Shown here in pieces: positions 1 through 9,974 of a stretch of 64,000 nt of DNA; positions within the stretch are counted from its first letter, which is position 1; the number at the start of each line of letters is the position of its first letter. The notes beneath the pieces are model-generated. The model saw nothing but the letters and a program-made list of their open reading frames with translations. It was not told the origin of the DNA and did not search any database. The stretch is from contig NW_019173932.1 in the NCBI RefSeq assembly GCF_001642475.1, positions 930,001 through 994,000 of the forward strand. The letters are read 5' to 3'. Source of the stretch: Fonsecaea monophora. Lineage: Eukaryota; Ascomycota; Eurotiomycetes; Chaetothyriales; Herpotrichiellaceae. A program made the position numbers and the translations under genes.

Positions 1-126
1 TTTGCCTGTTTCTTCCCAAATCTGTACGTGCTTCTTCAACACCGAGCTGCTGGCGCGTCATCAGTGCATCTACCATTGCGTCGATATATTGCTTAACCAC
101 CATCTGCTTCCATCTTAAACACAGCC

Positions 127-876
127 ATGTCTCCCCTGACCCCGTGCCCTGGCGACGAATACCATATCGGCTCCTCTCCCACCAAGGCTCGGGCTTTTTC
201 TGATAGTGACAGTGCTGAGGCTGTCACTCCCATCTCATCTGCTGGTGCCCAGTCTTCCACTCCTGCCGAAAGCGAGACTAGCGGGTCTCTGTTCAGCGAA
301 GGAACCACAGCACTGCAAAATGAGCTTGACAGAAGACTGGAGGCCCTTGTTCTGGCTGAAGAGACAGTGCCTCCCCGCGGACAGACAGCGGCCGATCTTC
401 CCACCAATGTGCCTGCGCCAACTTCTGGAGATCCATTTGGATTTGTGTGTGCTTTCGGTTTCACCGGATCATTCGACGAACCATCTGTCGTTCCCAGGAC
501 CAAACGGGCCTTCCTCGACGCCATCAGAGGTGAGATTGAGGGAATCGGTATGACGCAAAGAGGTCTGCAATCCTACCAGACGGCCATCAATTCGCGAAAG
601 TATCATACCTTCAGCACCAAATTTCTGATTGATCAGAACACCGCCACCGTGATCACCATCGATCAATTGGATCAGATAACCACCCATTTGAAGAAAGTTG
701 AGGAAGAGGTTCAACAGATTGAGAATGAAGACGGGGAGGTCAAGGATGAGCTTATGGAAGCATTTAACCATGCCCGACCATGGGTAATGCGTACACGGGC
801 TCTCCTGCGACATTGCCATGTTTTCTACAAGCTCAACTTTGTCCTAGCCACTGGAACGGAGAGTATGCTGCCTTGA
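127..876 (+). CDS. Hypothetical protein, 249 aa, charged C-terminal half
   Basis: A single open frame of 249 codons starts at an ATG in a reasonable context (gccATGt). I do not recognise the family. The N-terminal ~115 residues are low-complexity and rich in Ser, Thr, Pro and Ala. The remainder is more ordered: around residues 130-165 it contains RTKRAFLDAIRGEIEGIGMTQ, and about 185-220 form a strongly acidic, heptad-like stretch with many Glu and Val that could be a short coiled coil. The C-terminus ends after a Leu/Phe-rich helix-like segment. No signal peptide or membrane segment is evident. The compositional split (disordered N-terminus, helical C-terminus) is typical of real fungal proteins, but an additional exon on either side cannot be excluded. 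Confidence 0.55.
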   Translation: MSPLTPCPGDEYHIGSSPTKARAFSDSDSAEAVTPISSAGAQSSTPAESETSGSLFSEGTTALQNELDRRLEALVLAEETVPPRGQTAADLPTNVPAPTSGDPFGFVCAFGFTGSFDEPSVVPRTKRAFLDAIRGEIEGIGMTQRGLQSYQTAINSRKYHTFSTKFLIDQNTATVITIDQLDQITTHLKKVEEEVQQIENEDGEVKDELMEAFNHARPWVMRTRALLRHCHVFYKLNFVLATGTESMLP

Positions 877-2218
877 AAGAGGTGGCCATGACCCGGCGCG
901 ACAGGTATACCTCGTTGGGAAGGTGTAACAGATGTTTTCCCATGTTCGTTCAAGGCTAGCGATTCCATGTCAAGTGCCTGGAGGGTCCAAGGTAGCCATT
1001 AGGGGTGTGACAACGCTGTGACGAGGAACAAGTGGACTTGCGCTGATAGTGAAATGAATGAAGGTCTTTTCGTATTTTGTGACGCTCCTTCTCATGCTCG
1101 CCATGTCAATCGAGACTGCCGGTGAAGTCGAGCACCGCCTCTGCATCCCTTATCTGCACTTTCTTCCGCATAGCCAGATCATCTTGAGCCCACGGAGATT
1201 GCTTCATTGGCTGCGGTGACCGTTTCTTGGCCACGGACGCCATTCTTTAGCAGGAATGCGCAGCCCAACGATAAGCCAACATCCTGCAGCGGCGCTGGAA
1301 ACGAGCCAGACAACTCAACCGAGCCAGTAGAGCATCCAATGGGCTGAGAAGCGGTCTGGCTCCCTCCTAGTCAGTGCCCAATTGTGCTTTTCTCTTATCA
1401 CGGTCCTACAGAGGTCCAGACTGACCGAGCCACTCTCTGTGCCTCCGTTTCTGCCGACTTCCCAACTCGTACCGACTTTTTCTTTAGACGATGGATCCAG
1501 GATACGAAGAAGAGCCCCATAAAAGGATGCATTGGGCGTCTGGTTCCAGGGTAACTCAGGGTTCAACGGGTGGCGCTAGCTAGGCATCGAGGGTTGGGAT
1601 CTTCGATCAACCCCTGCTGACTCTCACGGCCCTGACATCCAGACCCCCCTCTCGGGGAGATGATGCTAACTTGCTTAGGCCCCGAGTCCAGGCATCGAGG
1701 GGTAAGCAGGGGAAATATGGAGGGGCAGCCAGAAGTGTAAAAAAAAAGTTATAAACAATGGGGACAATCATGGAAACAAAACTGGATGAGTTCGTTGCCT
1801 GCCATGGAATGACGACTGATGACCTGCCTGCTGACGGGCCGTCTTCAGGACTCTGGTAACTTCACATGCCATTCGCTCCCGTCCTCAAATCTCAGCATCT
1901 TCGATCTTCTCACCGCCAGAAGCTCTTCCCATGGCGTGCGTGGGTCGAGTTCACGCGCACGCGAACTGGACCCCTCCATCGCTCAAGGCTAACGGCACCG
2001 AAATGCGGCGACGTGCGGCGCCATGCTTCATCCAGCGGGCCGTCACCGACCCTCTGGCGTTTTCATTTGGCGTCAGGATCAATCGGTGAGGACCATGCTT
2101 GCCCTGATTGGGTCTTTGACAAACGACGTGGCCTTCAATTCTTTCGTTTTCAGACGTGGGGCTTGCCTCAATCAAATTGTGCAATCCACACTGCTCCCAA
2201 TTGAGTGTTTCTGCAGAA
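877..2218. other. Intergenic, no gene recognised
   Basis: About 1.3 kb between the hypothetical gene and the CsbD-like promoter. It contains only short overlapping frames on both strands without family resemblance. A run of nine A residues lies near 1739-1747. It presumably holds the 3' UTR of the upstream gene and distal promoter sequence for the downstream gene. Confidence 0.5.
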
Positions 2219-2254
2219 AGGGGTGGTCTTTGAAGGAAATGAGGGGTGGAGGGG
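2219..2254 (+). promoter_or_regulatory. Three AGGGG (STRE-type) elements upstream of the CsbD-like gene
   Basis: AGGGG occurs at 2219-2223, 2242-2246 and 2250-2254, just upstream of a TATA box. AGGGG/CCCCT is the stress-response element bound by Msn2/4-type C2H2 factors in yeasts and related factors in filamentous fungi. Its clustering within 36 bp of a stress-type gene fits stress induction. Function is inferred. Confidence 0.5.
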
Positions 2255-2279
2255 TAACATGACGGCAGTGATGACGGGT

Positions 2280-2287
2280 TATATAAA
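2280..2287 (+). promoter_or_regulatory. TATA box of the CsbD-like gene
   Basis: The sequence TATATAAA lies 141 bp upstream of the ATG at 2429 and is followed by a pyrimidine-rich tract (about 2309-2340) typical of strong fungal core promoters. It is one of the clearest core promoters in the window. Confidence 0.65.
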
Positions 2288-2428
2288 CACCATCCAGGGA
2301 AGCACGACCTTCTCTTTTCTCTTCTTCTTCTCCCAGCTCCTCAAGCCCAAGTCCTCACTTCAGACCCTTTTCCAGCCAGATCCTACTTAAGTCTTCCTAT
2401 CTACAACCAACTTCAAAACACAGTCACC

Positions 2429-2605
2429 ATGGCCGACGAAGCTACCAAGGCTCACCTCCGCTCCAAGTTCGACAAGCTCACCGCCGATGACTTCAAGGAG
2501 GTCGCAGGCAACAAGGACGCCCTCATCACCAAGGTCGCTGAGAAATACAGCATCTCCAAGGAGGAGGCCACGAAACAAGTCGAGGATGGCTTCGCCGGCA
2601 AATAA
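2429..2605 (+). CDS. CsbD-like small stress protein, 58 aa
   Basis: A 58-codon frame (ATG in tcaccATGg context, TAA stop) encodes a hydrophilic, Lys/Glu/Asp-rich protein. The core has a LTADDF motif followed by an AGNKDALITKVAEKY segment and then SKEEATKQVEDGF. This is the pattern of the CsbD family (LTddDl..i.GkrdqL.gkiqerYgiskeeAekQvd.F), seen in bacterial general-stress proteins and in small fungal proteins. The conserved C-terminal half of the family is present; the N-terminal GKWkQlkGkvKe repeat is reduced. Codon use is strongly biased to C-ending codons (GAC, AAG, CTC, ATC), as in highly expressed fungal genes. This agrees with the TATA box and pyrimidine-rich leader. The molecular function of CsbD proteins is not well established. 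No intron is needed. Confidence 0.8.
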   Translation: MADEATKAHLRSKFDKLTADDFKEVAGNKDALITKVAEKYSISKEEATKQVEDGFAGK

Positions 2606-4704
2606 GTAGCCAAATGTCTTTGGCGCGACGGTTCACCTCTCCAAGCTCTACCTCTCGAGCCCTCAGTTCTTGACCGGTTCCTACGCCAACGGGACTGCAG
2701 TCACATCCTCACACTTGGAAGCAAGCGAGAAGACAAAAGAGAAGAAAGACAAGTTTGGAAATGTTACATACCGTACCCAAAACAAGCTGGGATTGATTCT
2801 CCATAGCGAAGGAGTCAGAAAAGCCTACAATGCGCATACCTTGACAAGCTTCACAGAAATGATAGAACGAAGGGAACATGCATATTCTAGAAGTACCCAA
2901 CTGCACCTGTTGGAGCTTTAGGTTTTCTGTTCTTGTATTGCCTGTTTGTCTGTTGGTGCAATTGGTCTGGTTCACCACCACATGACCGACGCCAAACGCG
3001 CTGGACGCTTGATGCTGTGCCCCCCCCCCTTTTTTGTTTCAGCCTCACGCATGGCCATGTGTTGTCGTTTCCCTTTCCAGTACCTGAGGTATCATCGGCT
3101 GTCTTTGTCTCTCTGCCACGCCATGCCATGCCTCGTCTGCCTATCTGTCTATCTCTCTGTCTATCTTGTCCTCTTCTTATCCTCTCTTCTATTCTTTTTC
3201 TCCTCTCTTGAGTGGCGACCTGCCCTGACGTCTTGTTCATGGAGAGAGGTCCTTTGACTCGACTCGACTCGACTCGGGCGTTCGAGAGACTCACACGACC
3301 TACCTCCCTACCTATCCACCTAGGTACCTGGGCCGATGCCTCGACCTCCATTCATCTCTCTATCTGTACATGCCACCGCACCGTGTCGCGTCAACCAGCT
3401 CATGCAACGTAGTGCAATGTAATGTCATCTAATGCAGTGCAAAGCAATGCGCTGGCTTGCTACCACGCAATGGCTGCAATGGCTTAACGACTACTCCGTC
3501 GACCCTTTTTCTCCCGTCTCACCACCCCTGTTTCCGCAACGGTCTCCGTCCCGGTCACCGTCCAGCGAAACCTCAATGCTAAAATCCTCAAATCCGGAAT
3601 CCCTACCGAGTGAGCGAGTAGGCGGGTAGGTAGGTACATTACATAGGTAGGTATATCCACCCCACACCTAACTATATCATTGACGTGGTACGTGGTGCCA
3701 CTTCGCCCATCCTACTGTACCTACCGTATCCATTGCGCTACATATGTAGGTAACCAACCATGCCACTTGTCAAGTAAGTCAATCAGCAACCACGGCACAT
3801 GTACACGGACCTCGTACACGAGCCAGCAAGCCAGCGAGCCGGCCAGCGCATCCTCAATCCTCGATCCTTGATCCTCCTCTTCTCTCCTTCCGCCCCTCCA
3901 TATCGCCGCCCTATTACTGGTGTGTGCTGGGGTGGTACGCGGTAAGCTGTGGGCATGGACTGTGTGTTTGTTTTTGGCATGATTACCTCGTACCTTATAC
4001 GCGGTACTCGGTACGAGGTTCTGACCCGATTCCCATACGTGCCTGAGGTAGCTGATGACACCGCACACGCACATGGGGTCGTACCTCGTCTCGTGATGGT
4101 ATCACCACCTCCATCACCACCACCACCAGTGACCAATGACCAACGGCCACGGTCCAGTGCGACCAGACCAGTGCTGCCGCACAAGACCCTCTACTTACTG
4201 TGGTAATTGTGCACCGAACCCGAAAAAGGCATAGATTCAGGAGCTGGTAGAATCCAAGGCGAGGACACATTCAAAGAACTCAAGTGTTCATTTCTATACC
4301 ATAAAAATACTGAAAAAGTCAGATATACTAGGGACATGATTCTTGTACAGCTCAGAAAGCGCCCGCCCGGGTCCGTCTCTGCCTCCTTCCCTCCCCCCCT
4401 CCCTCCCTCTCTCTTTGATCTCCAGCTTTCAACGACCCTGTAAGACGGTCTGGTAAAATAACGACAGGTTAAGAATATGGTCAAGAATCGCAGCCTCTTC
4501 TCTGCGTCAAGACAGGCTTTGCTTGACTTGCTGGCCAAGTGTCATGATCCTGTCGCCCCAGGCAACACTGATCCTGCCCACGATGAGCCCTCAAGTGAGC
4601 GAGCAAGCCCTGGGTCAAGCTGCCTTCTTTTCTGTCCAATGCGTCGTGGTTTCATGATAGCCCGAGAGAGATTTTCCGCTGCCCTTTTCGTTGCCCATGG
4701 TCAT
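2606..4704. other. Intergenic, repeat-rich, no gene recognised
   Basis: About 2.1 kb containing the 3' regions of the CsbD-like gene and of the converging VPS10 gene. It holds a C-run followed by a T-run near 3020-3037, four GACTC repeats at 3256-3275, GGTA-rich stretches near 3615-3655 and the palindromic TACCTCGTAC/GTACGAGGT motif at 3984-3993, 4011-4019 and 4081-4089. Frames here are short, overlap on both strands and are low-complexity. Confidence 0.5.
3256..3275. repeat. (GACTC)4 tandem repeat
   Basis: Four perfect tandem copies of GACTC. Probably a simple-sequence repeat. Confidence 0.9.
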
Positions 4705-7700
4705 TCAAACTTCCTCCTCGTCATCCAGCCCATCTCCTAACAACTCGTCATCCTCCACAACTTGGGAGTAATCTTGACCTCTTCTTGCAAAGGCATCTCT
4801 CGAGCGGTAAGGAGCACCATAGCCAGCATTCGACCCTCTTCCCACCCCAAAACGTCCGCCCGAACCACTACCTCCACTCCCAACAGGCATATATCCTTTT
4901 GCGCTTCTCCACAAGCTCATCACAAGCAACGGCATCGCCTTGGCCACCGCGACCACGCCACTCAACACCACCACAGGCACCTTGATCCACAGCGGGTCGC
5001 TACTTGCTCCAGAAGACGTTCCAGAAGCACCCATGCTTTCTCCCAGCCGGATTTGCCCAAACGAACCGAATCCGCTCTGCCACCTCGTGTACACCCAATA
5101 CCCGATACCTATGGAGGCTGCGATTGGGGCCACAATCGAAAAGAACAATGCCACACCAGAAATGCCATGTTTTTTCTTGTATTCCTTTTCGTGACCTGGG
5201 CAAGGTCTAGATTCGAGCTTGTCCAGCTCTCTCCCACCTTGGCACGTCGTCAGCGGTATTCTCCTATATCCTGTGGGATACCAAAACTCGAGTTGATCAG
5301 GGTTGTCTCGACACTTCTGCTCGTGATCGGCCGGTTGCAGCCCCGGTACCAGCTGACATGTTCCGTCTGCTTGTGCCTGGTAGTTGTAGTCACATTCAAA
5401 ATCCTGGCGCGTGCAAGAACAATTCTTTGCGATATTGTGGAGGTGGCTGATGATCTTGCCATTGTAGCATTTGGCATCGGCCCGTTTGCGGTGATATTGA
5501 GCCACATGACCGAACAAGCAGTTTGAATCCTGCATAGGATGCTTGGGTTCCCAGAGCGCGTAGTCACCCTTTTCGGGGTTCTTCTCATCGAGTTCACACT
5601 TGACTTGACGTTCTTCGAGGCCGGAAAAGTCCAGATGCACGGTGAAGATGCCACGTTTGGCGTTTCCCCCTACCTCACGCCCCCAGAGGAGGAAGTTGCG
5701 GGAGTTGTCTGATGGTACGGTGGTGATCGCGTCAATCTGCATTTCCACATCTGGGGAGAAGACGAACTCTCGCCACGTCCTACCCTCATCTAGAGTGTAG
5801 AAGAGAGATTTGGTGGGTTGGGATTCCTTGACAATCACGATGATGCTGCCCTGATCGCCATACTCCCACATGTAGCTGCCCTTCTTGACGGATTGCCAAG
5901 TGATACCAGCGTCGCGAGTGATGAAGGTGTCTGTGGCTTCATCATCTTTCCGAAGAAGATGCTCTCCAACGTTGCCCACGGCCATCATTAGTCCAACTGC
6001 ACTAGGGCTGGAGAATGTGGCTGACTTGTCCACACGTTCGGTATAGCTGTGAATGTGCAACGAGCATTTTGCAGTGGCCTGGTTGGCCTCTTCGACACAA
6101 GGGTAGTTTTTCCCCAGCGCATCCTCTTTTGGTGGAGGGAGATAGGCCCATTGAGCCCCGTCATTGTGGGTAATCATCGATTTCAGCTTTTTTCTCTCCC
6201 CATTGTTCGTCTCATCTATGTTGGACACGACATTGACCATGGCGACTCCTTCGAGACCTTGCATTTTCTCAAAATCGACGTACCCTTCAGTGTCCCGGTT
6301 CACTCCACCCAGGGTGAAAACGTAGGATGTACCGTTGCTGTTGGACTTGATGATTGCACCATACTCGTGATCTTGAGCAGCATTCACGGTTACGTGGAGG
6401 AATACAGCATGAGTAGAGCTGTCCAGAACCGTATAGGCTTGTTGGTGTTTCACTTGGAAATTTCGAGGAAATTCTGCGGGCGCAAAGGTTCGTCCATCTA
6501 CACTTGCGTCTACCTTCAAGCTCTGCTTGTCCTCTGTCTTTGCGGCGACGATAATGAACTCCGACATGGTCGCAAAGTCCAAAATATCAGGAAAATGCAC
6601 CTTTGATTCGGCAAAGAAATTGTCGCTGGACAAAAGCATGAGATTCTTGTCCGGGTTTTCATCTTGATACTGTTCACAGTAGATCAACTGATCGCCTTGG
6701 CCTTGACCTTCGCGAGTGATGAATTCACATTTTCTGGCGTAACGGACCAAAGTATCCCAGTGGTCACCGCGGTCTTTAGACAACCAAATGTTGGTATGGT
6801 CGTCATTCCCAACGGCGCCTGACCAGAGTAGCCAGTCCTTGTACCCAGGGTGAAACCGTAAAGTGGGGAGGCGTAGAGTGCTCGGTCGTTCCGGCGCAGT
6901 AAATTTGTTGAATCTGTCTCCTCGGTCGATGGTGTAGTGGACTGTTTTAGAGCCTGTGAGGAAAAAGACGGCATCGTGATGGTAAGGGCTGGGTGCAATA
7001 GCAGTGATCGGTTCGCCCTTGAGAATTGGCTCCCAGGTTTTGCCATGATCTCGTGTCAAGAAGATGTCTTGTTCACTCGTGCGCATCACAATGGTCTCAT
7101 CATTGCCGTGGGAGGTGTCGCTTCTTTCAAGATAATACCATTCCGAAAACCGATCGGCGTTGAAGTTGGTTTTCTCGACGGTGATCTCTCCCGAGGCGGG
7201 TGTCTTCACCGAGTCTGAGCATGGTCTTTCAATCTCCTTGTCTAGCTCTTCACCGCCCTTCCGCTGGCATTCATTGCCTGGAATCATTCGCCAGCCCGAG
7301 GGGCCCTTAAATGTGTCCTTCTCGCTCTTGCAGGCGCCCTCTGGCACCGCGATCGGCTGTGCGGGATTGCATTTGGTGCGATCGTCCGGATCCCGGACAA
7401 AGTTGTAGTCGCACTCAAAATCAGCCATCGTGCAGACGCACGGTTCAAATTCAGGCACAGGGTCTTTAAATTCCTCATCGATGAAGCATTCGGCATCAGC
7501 CTTGCGTCTCCTGAAGAATTGCTTGTGACCCATGAGACAGCTCGGTTTACCATCTTTATCGACACGCGCAGGCCAACGCTCAAAGTCATCTTTGCCGCAT
7601 GCACGTTCATGCAAACCCTCAAAGTCGATTTTGAATATAACCCATTCGGTTTTCGAACCTGTCCCCTTCGCGCCCATCATGAGGAATTTGAGGGTGGTGG

Positions 7701-9243
7701 AGTCTGGGACGGTGGTGATAAACCTGGCGCGTACTTTTTCCGGAAGCTCTGCCTTCTTCCAGGTCTTCCCATGATCGATCGAGTATCTTATGTGGCTTGT
7801 GGAATCCTCGTCATCAACGGCGACTATAACTGCCCCCTGGTTTCCAAACTCGTACAAGTGAGCACCGTCCAAGCCTTCATACCATGTGACGCCAGCGTCA
7901 TCCGAGACAAAAAGATCACCATCTTCGTAGTCTTTCAAGAACTTTCCGGTATTGCCAATTCCCATAACAATACCCGGGGCTGGGCTGGAGAAGATCCTCC
8001 CTGTTTGCCTTGCATCGGTAACTGAATGCAGATGCAGCCTCTTGTCGCCAACTTTGAGATCCTGGAAAGTCCGTCCATCGTCGAAACTAATCTGAGAAAT
8101 AATTTCCTTTCTAGGAATGGTGGATCCCTCGACATCCTTCCAGTTGTCTACAACGTTCACCAAGACGATCCCTTGAATCGACTGGACTTTCTCGAAGTCG
8201 ACGTTGCCAAAGATATTGCGATTCGTGTGGTCAATATTCCGAGTAAAATAAGTGCCGTTGGAGTTCGAGGTGAAGAGGTAACCCATGGGATTAGTAGGTC
8301 GGGACCCGAGTACATCGACCTGCAAGCTGTAGTTGGTGCTTTCCAGGATCGTATATGCATCTTCGTCTATCCTGTGCTGTCCAAATTCTGCTCGATGCCA
8401 CTGTGATGCGTCCTTTGTCACGTAGAGAGCCAACTCGTCCGTGCCTTCTGATTTCGCAGCTGCAACCAAGAATCCTTTGACCGCAGCCATGCTGATAATC
8501 CCAGTCACAGCTCGGCCATCATCAAGCGCAGGCTCGAGCTGATCTCCTTGGAAGAAATCATCGGACACGATGAGTCTGTTATCCTTTGGCCACGGGGAGT
8601 ATAGCCCTTCCACAATACAGAATATCCGATCTCTTATTTCAGGAGCAAGCTCCTCTGCAAAGTCGGGGGCGCTGACAGCCCATTGGCACCCTCGGGTCAT
8701 ATCACCCAACCTCTTGGTCGTCTTGAAGTCATCATCGGTATAGAAAGCCCGCTCGATACAGGCCAAGCCGAGACAGTGCTCCGCGTTCCAAATTACTCGC
8801 TGGGGGTCGCGGCCGTGGAAGCTCAACGGAGCATTGCGAAATCTCGCAAGACCATCGCCATCAGAGGAAAACTTCCTCCACGTCTCACCGGTATCTGTTG
8901 TCACCCAGTGGTCCGAGTCTAAGCCAATGATATATGCGCGCTGGTTGTCGTAGGGATGCCGGTATACGTCCAAGGCATTTCCCGATTGTCCTTGATCATT
9001 GATCTCTTTCCACGTCTCGCCCGCATCAGCACTGCGCCACACAATGCCGGTCTCACCATCGTAGCCGATGACGACGTCCGAGTCATCGAAGTAGAAGACG
9101 TTTTCTAGCGGGTTATCAAAGGTCGTAGCGGAGATGGTTGGACCATCTTTCTTTGCTTGCGTAGGCTGCGGAGAAGAGGCTAGCAACAGGAGGAGAGCGA
9201 CCGACGAGGCGACTGCGCGACGACAGAAGGATCTTATTATCAT
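4705..9243 (-). CDS. VPS10: Vacuolar protein sorting receptor VPS10 (sortilin family), 1512 aa
   Basis: This type I membrane receptor carries soluble hydrolases from the late Golgi to the endosome/vacuole. The protein starts with a signal peptide (residues 1-30, hydrophobic ALLLLLAS core). Two tandem Vps10p beta-propeller domains follow (about 40-660 and 700-1330). They are marked by repeated Asp-box strands such as SDDAGVTW, SIDHGKTW, TRDHGKTW, SKDRGDHW, TRDAGITW and TLDEGRTW. Each propeller ends in a Cys-rich 10CC module containing DFECDYN (DFECDYNFVRD and DFECDYNYQAQ). A transmembrane helix lies at about 1362-1385, followed by a ~125-residue cytosolic tail. The tail ends in an acidic segment with YSQV (YxxPhi type) and EDDELL (dileucine type), consistent with AP/retromer-dependent sorting. 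Length matches fungal Vps10 (~1480-1530 aa). No intron is required. The start fits because the signal peptide follows directly. Confidence 0.96.
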   Translation of the reverse strand: MIIRSFCRRAVASSVALLLLLASSPQPTQAKKDGPTISATTFDNPLENVFYFDDSDVVIGYDGETGIVWRSADAGETWKEINDQGQSGNALDVYRHPYDNQRAYIIGLDSDHWVTTDTGETWRKFSSDGDGLARFRNAPLSFHGRDPQRVIWNAEHCLGLACIERAFYTDDDFKTTKRLGDMTRGCQWAVSAPDFAEELAPEIRDRIFCIVEGLYSPWPKDNRLIVSDDFFQGDQLEPALDDGRAVTGIISMAAVKGFLVAAAKSEGTDELALYVTKDASQWHRAEFGQHRIDEDAYTILESTNYSLQVDVLGSRPTNPMGYLFTSNSNGTYFTRNIDHTNRNIFGNVDFEKVQSIQGIVLVNVVDNWKDVEGSTIPRKEIISQISFDDGRTFQDLKVGDKRLHLHSVTDARQTGRIFSSPAPGIVMGIGNTGKFLKDYEDGDLFVSDDAGVTWYEGLDGAHLYEFGNQGAVIVAVDDEDSTSHIRYSIDHGKTWKKAELPEKVRARFITTVPDSTTLKFLMMGAKGTGSKTEWVIFKIDFEGLHERACGKDDFERWPARVDKDGKPSCLMGHKQFFRRRKADAECFIDEEFKDPVPEFEPCVCTMADFECDYNFVRDPDDRTKCNPAQPIAVPEGACKSEKDTFKGPSGWRMIPGNECQRKGGEELDKEIERPCSDSVKTPASGEITVEKTNFNADRFSEWYYLERSDTSHGNDETIVMRTSEQDIFLTRDHGKTWEPILKGEPITAIAPSPYHHDAVFFLTGSKTVHYTIDRGDRFNKFTAPERPSTLRLPTLRFHPGYKDWLLWSGAVGNDDHTNIWLSKDRGDHWDTLVRYARKCEFITREGQGQGDQLIYCEQYQDENPDKNLMLLSSDNFFAESKVHFPDILDFATMSEFIIVAAKTEDKQSLKVDASVDGRTFAPAEFPRNFQVKHQQAYTVLDSSTHAVFLHVTVNAAQDHEYGAIIKSNSNGTSYVFTLGGVNRDTEGYVDFEKMQGLEGVAMVNVVSNIDETNNGERKKLKSMITHNDGAQWAYLPPPKEDALGKNYPCVEEANQATAKCSLHIHSYTERVDKSATFSSPSAVGLMMAVGNVGEHLLRKDDEATDTFITRDAGITWQSVKKGSYMWEYGDQGSIIVIVKESQPTKSLFYTLDEGRTWREFVFSPDVEMQIDAITTVPSDNSRNFLLWGREVGGNAKRGIFTVHLDFSGLEERQVKCELDEKNPEKGDYALWEPKHPMQDSNCLFGHVAQYHRKRADAKCYNGKIISHLHNIAKNCSCTRQDFECDYNYQAQADGTCQLVPGLQPADHEQKCRDNPDQLEFWYPTGYRRIPLTTCQGGRELDKLESRPCPGHEKEYKKKHGISGVALFFSIVAPIAASIGIGYWVYTRWQSGFGSFGQIRLGESMGASGTSSGASSDPLWIKVPVVVLSGVVAVAKAMPLLVMSLWRSAKGYMPVGSGGSGSGGRFGVGRGSNAGYGAPYRSRDAFARRGQDYSQVVEDDELLGDGLDDEEEV

Positions 9244-9974
9244 CTTTGATTACCGCATCGAGCGGACCGAAGAGGTTGAATTACAGACAGCAGAATACCT
9301 GCAAAAGAAAAGCTTTGAAAACGAAGCAAGAGTCGAACTGGACACAGTTGTCGGGATTGGAGAAACAGAATGGCGTTGCCTGCAATCAACAATTCTTTGA
9401 AGTTCGTGGCTCACGGGCACTTTTGGACTATCTACGAGTAAGAATCAGGGTCCCTGCCCCAATAGGGGTAAGCGTCACCACCTTAAAACGCGGCTTCGAC
9501 GGGGAGCAGCGTGCTGGAAGCTCCCTTGGCTCCCTATCTCCTTTTTAACTACAAGCACCTAGTGAGCATAAACGAGTGGCGGGCGGCAGAAGGTTGACCC
9601 TCCTGCCTTATAAATTTCAGCTATTGCACTGTGGGTGAAGGAGAGGGTATTATTGTTCGTGTTTCATCAAGCTATTCTCGCCTTTGTATCCGTTTCCCAG
9701 ACTGCTAAATTTGGGCCAACCATCTCTAGGTCCCAAATAGAATGCCAACCAACCCGTCTGGATATGCAAGCAGCCGTGGCAGACTGCTGCCTCATTCCTT
9801 CCCTCTTCCCGGTTTCCATTCCCAGGTTCTGAGGCCCTTCAGTAACTAAGCAATATTTCCAGCCCGAACGCCAACGCTCAAATAACGCACTTGTCAGATG
9901 CAGATATCCCATGCGATTGCTTCGTTAAGACCAAAAAAAATGATATATGCCACTCGAACGTCAAAATTGTAGAC
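9244..9974. other. Intergenic between VPS10 promoter side and the next minus-strand gene
   Basis: About 730 bp. It contains the VPS10 upstream region and the 3' flank of the minus-strand gene ending at 9975. No gene, repeat or RNA was recognised. Confidence 0.5.

Noticed and set aside
4762..5526. 254-codon plus-strand frame opposite VPS10
   Set aside because: It lies wholly antisense to the conserved VPS10 3' region and has no recognisable protein features.
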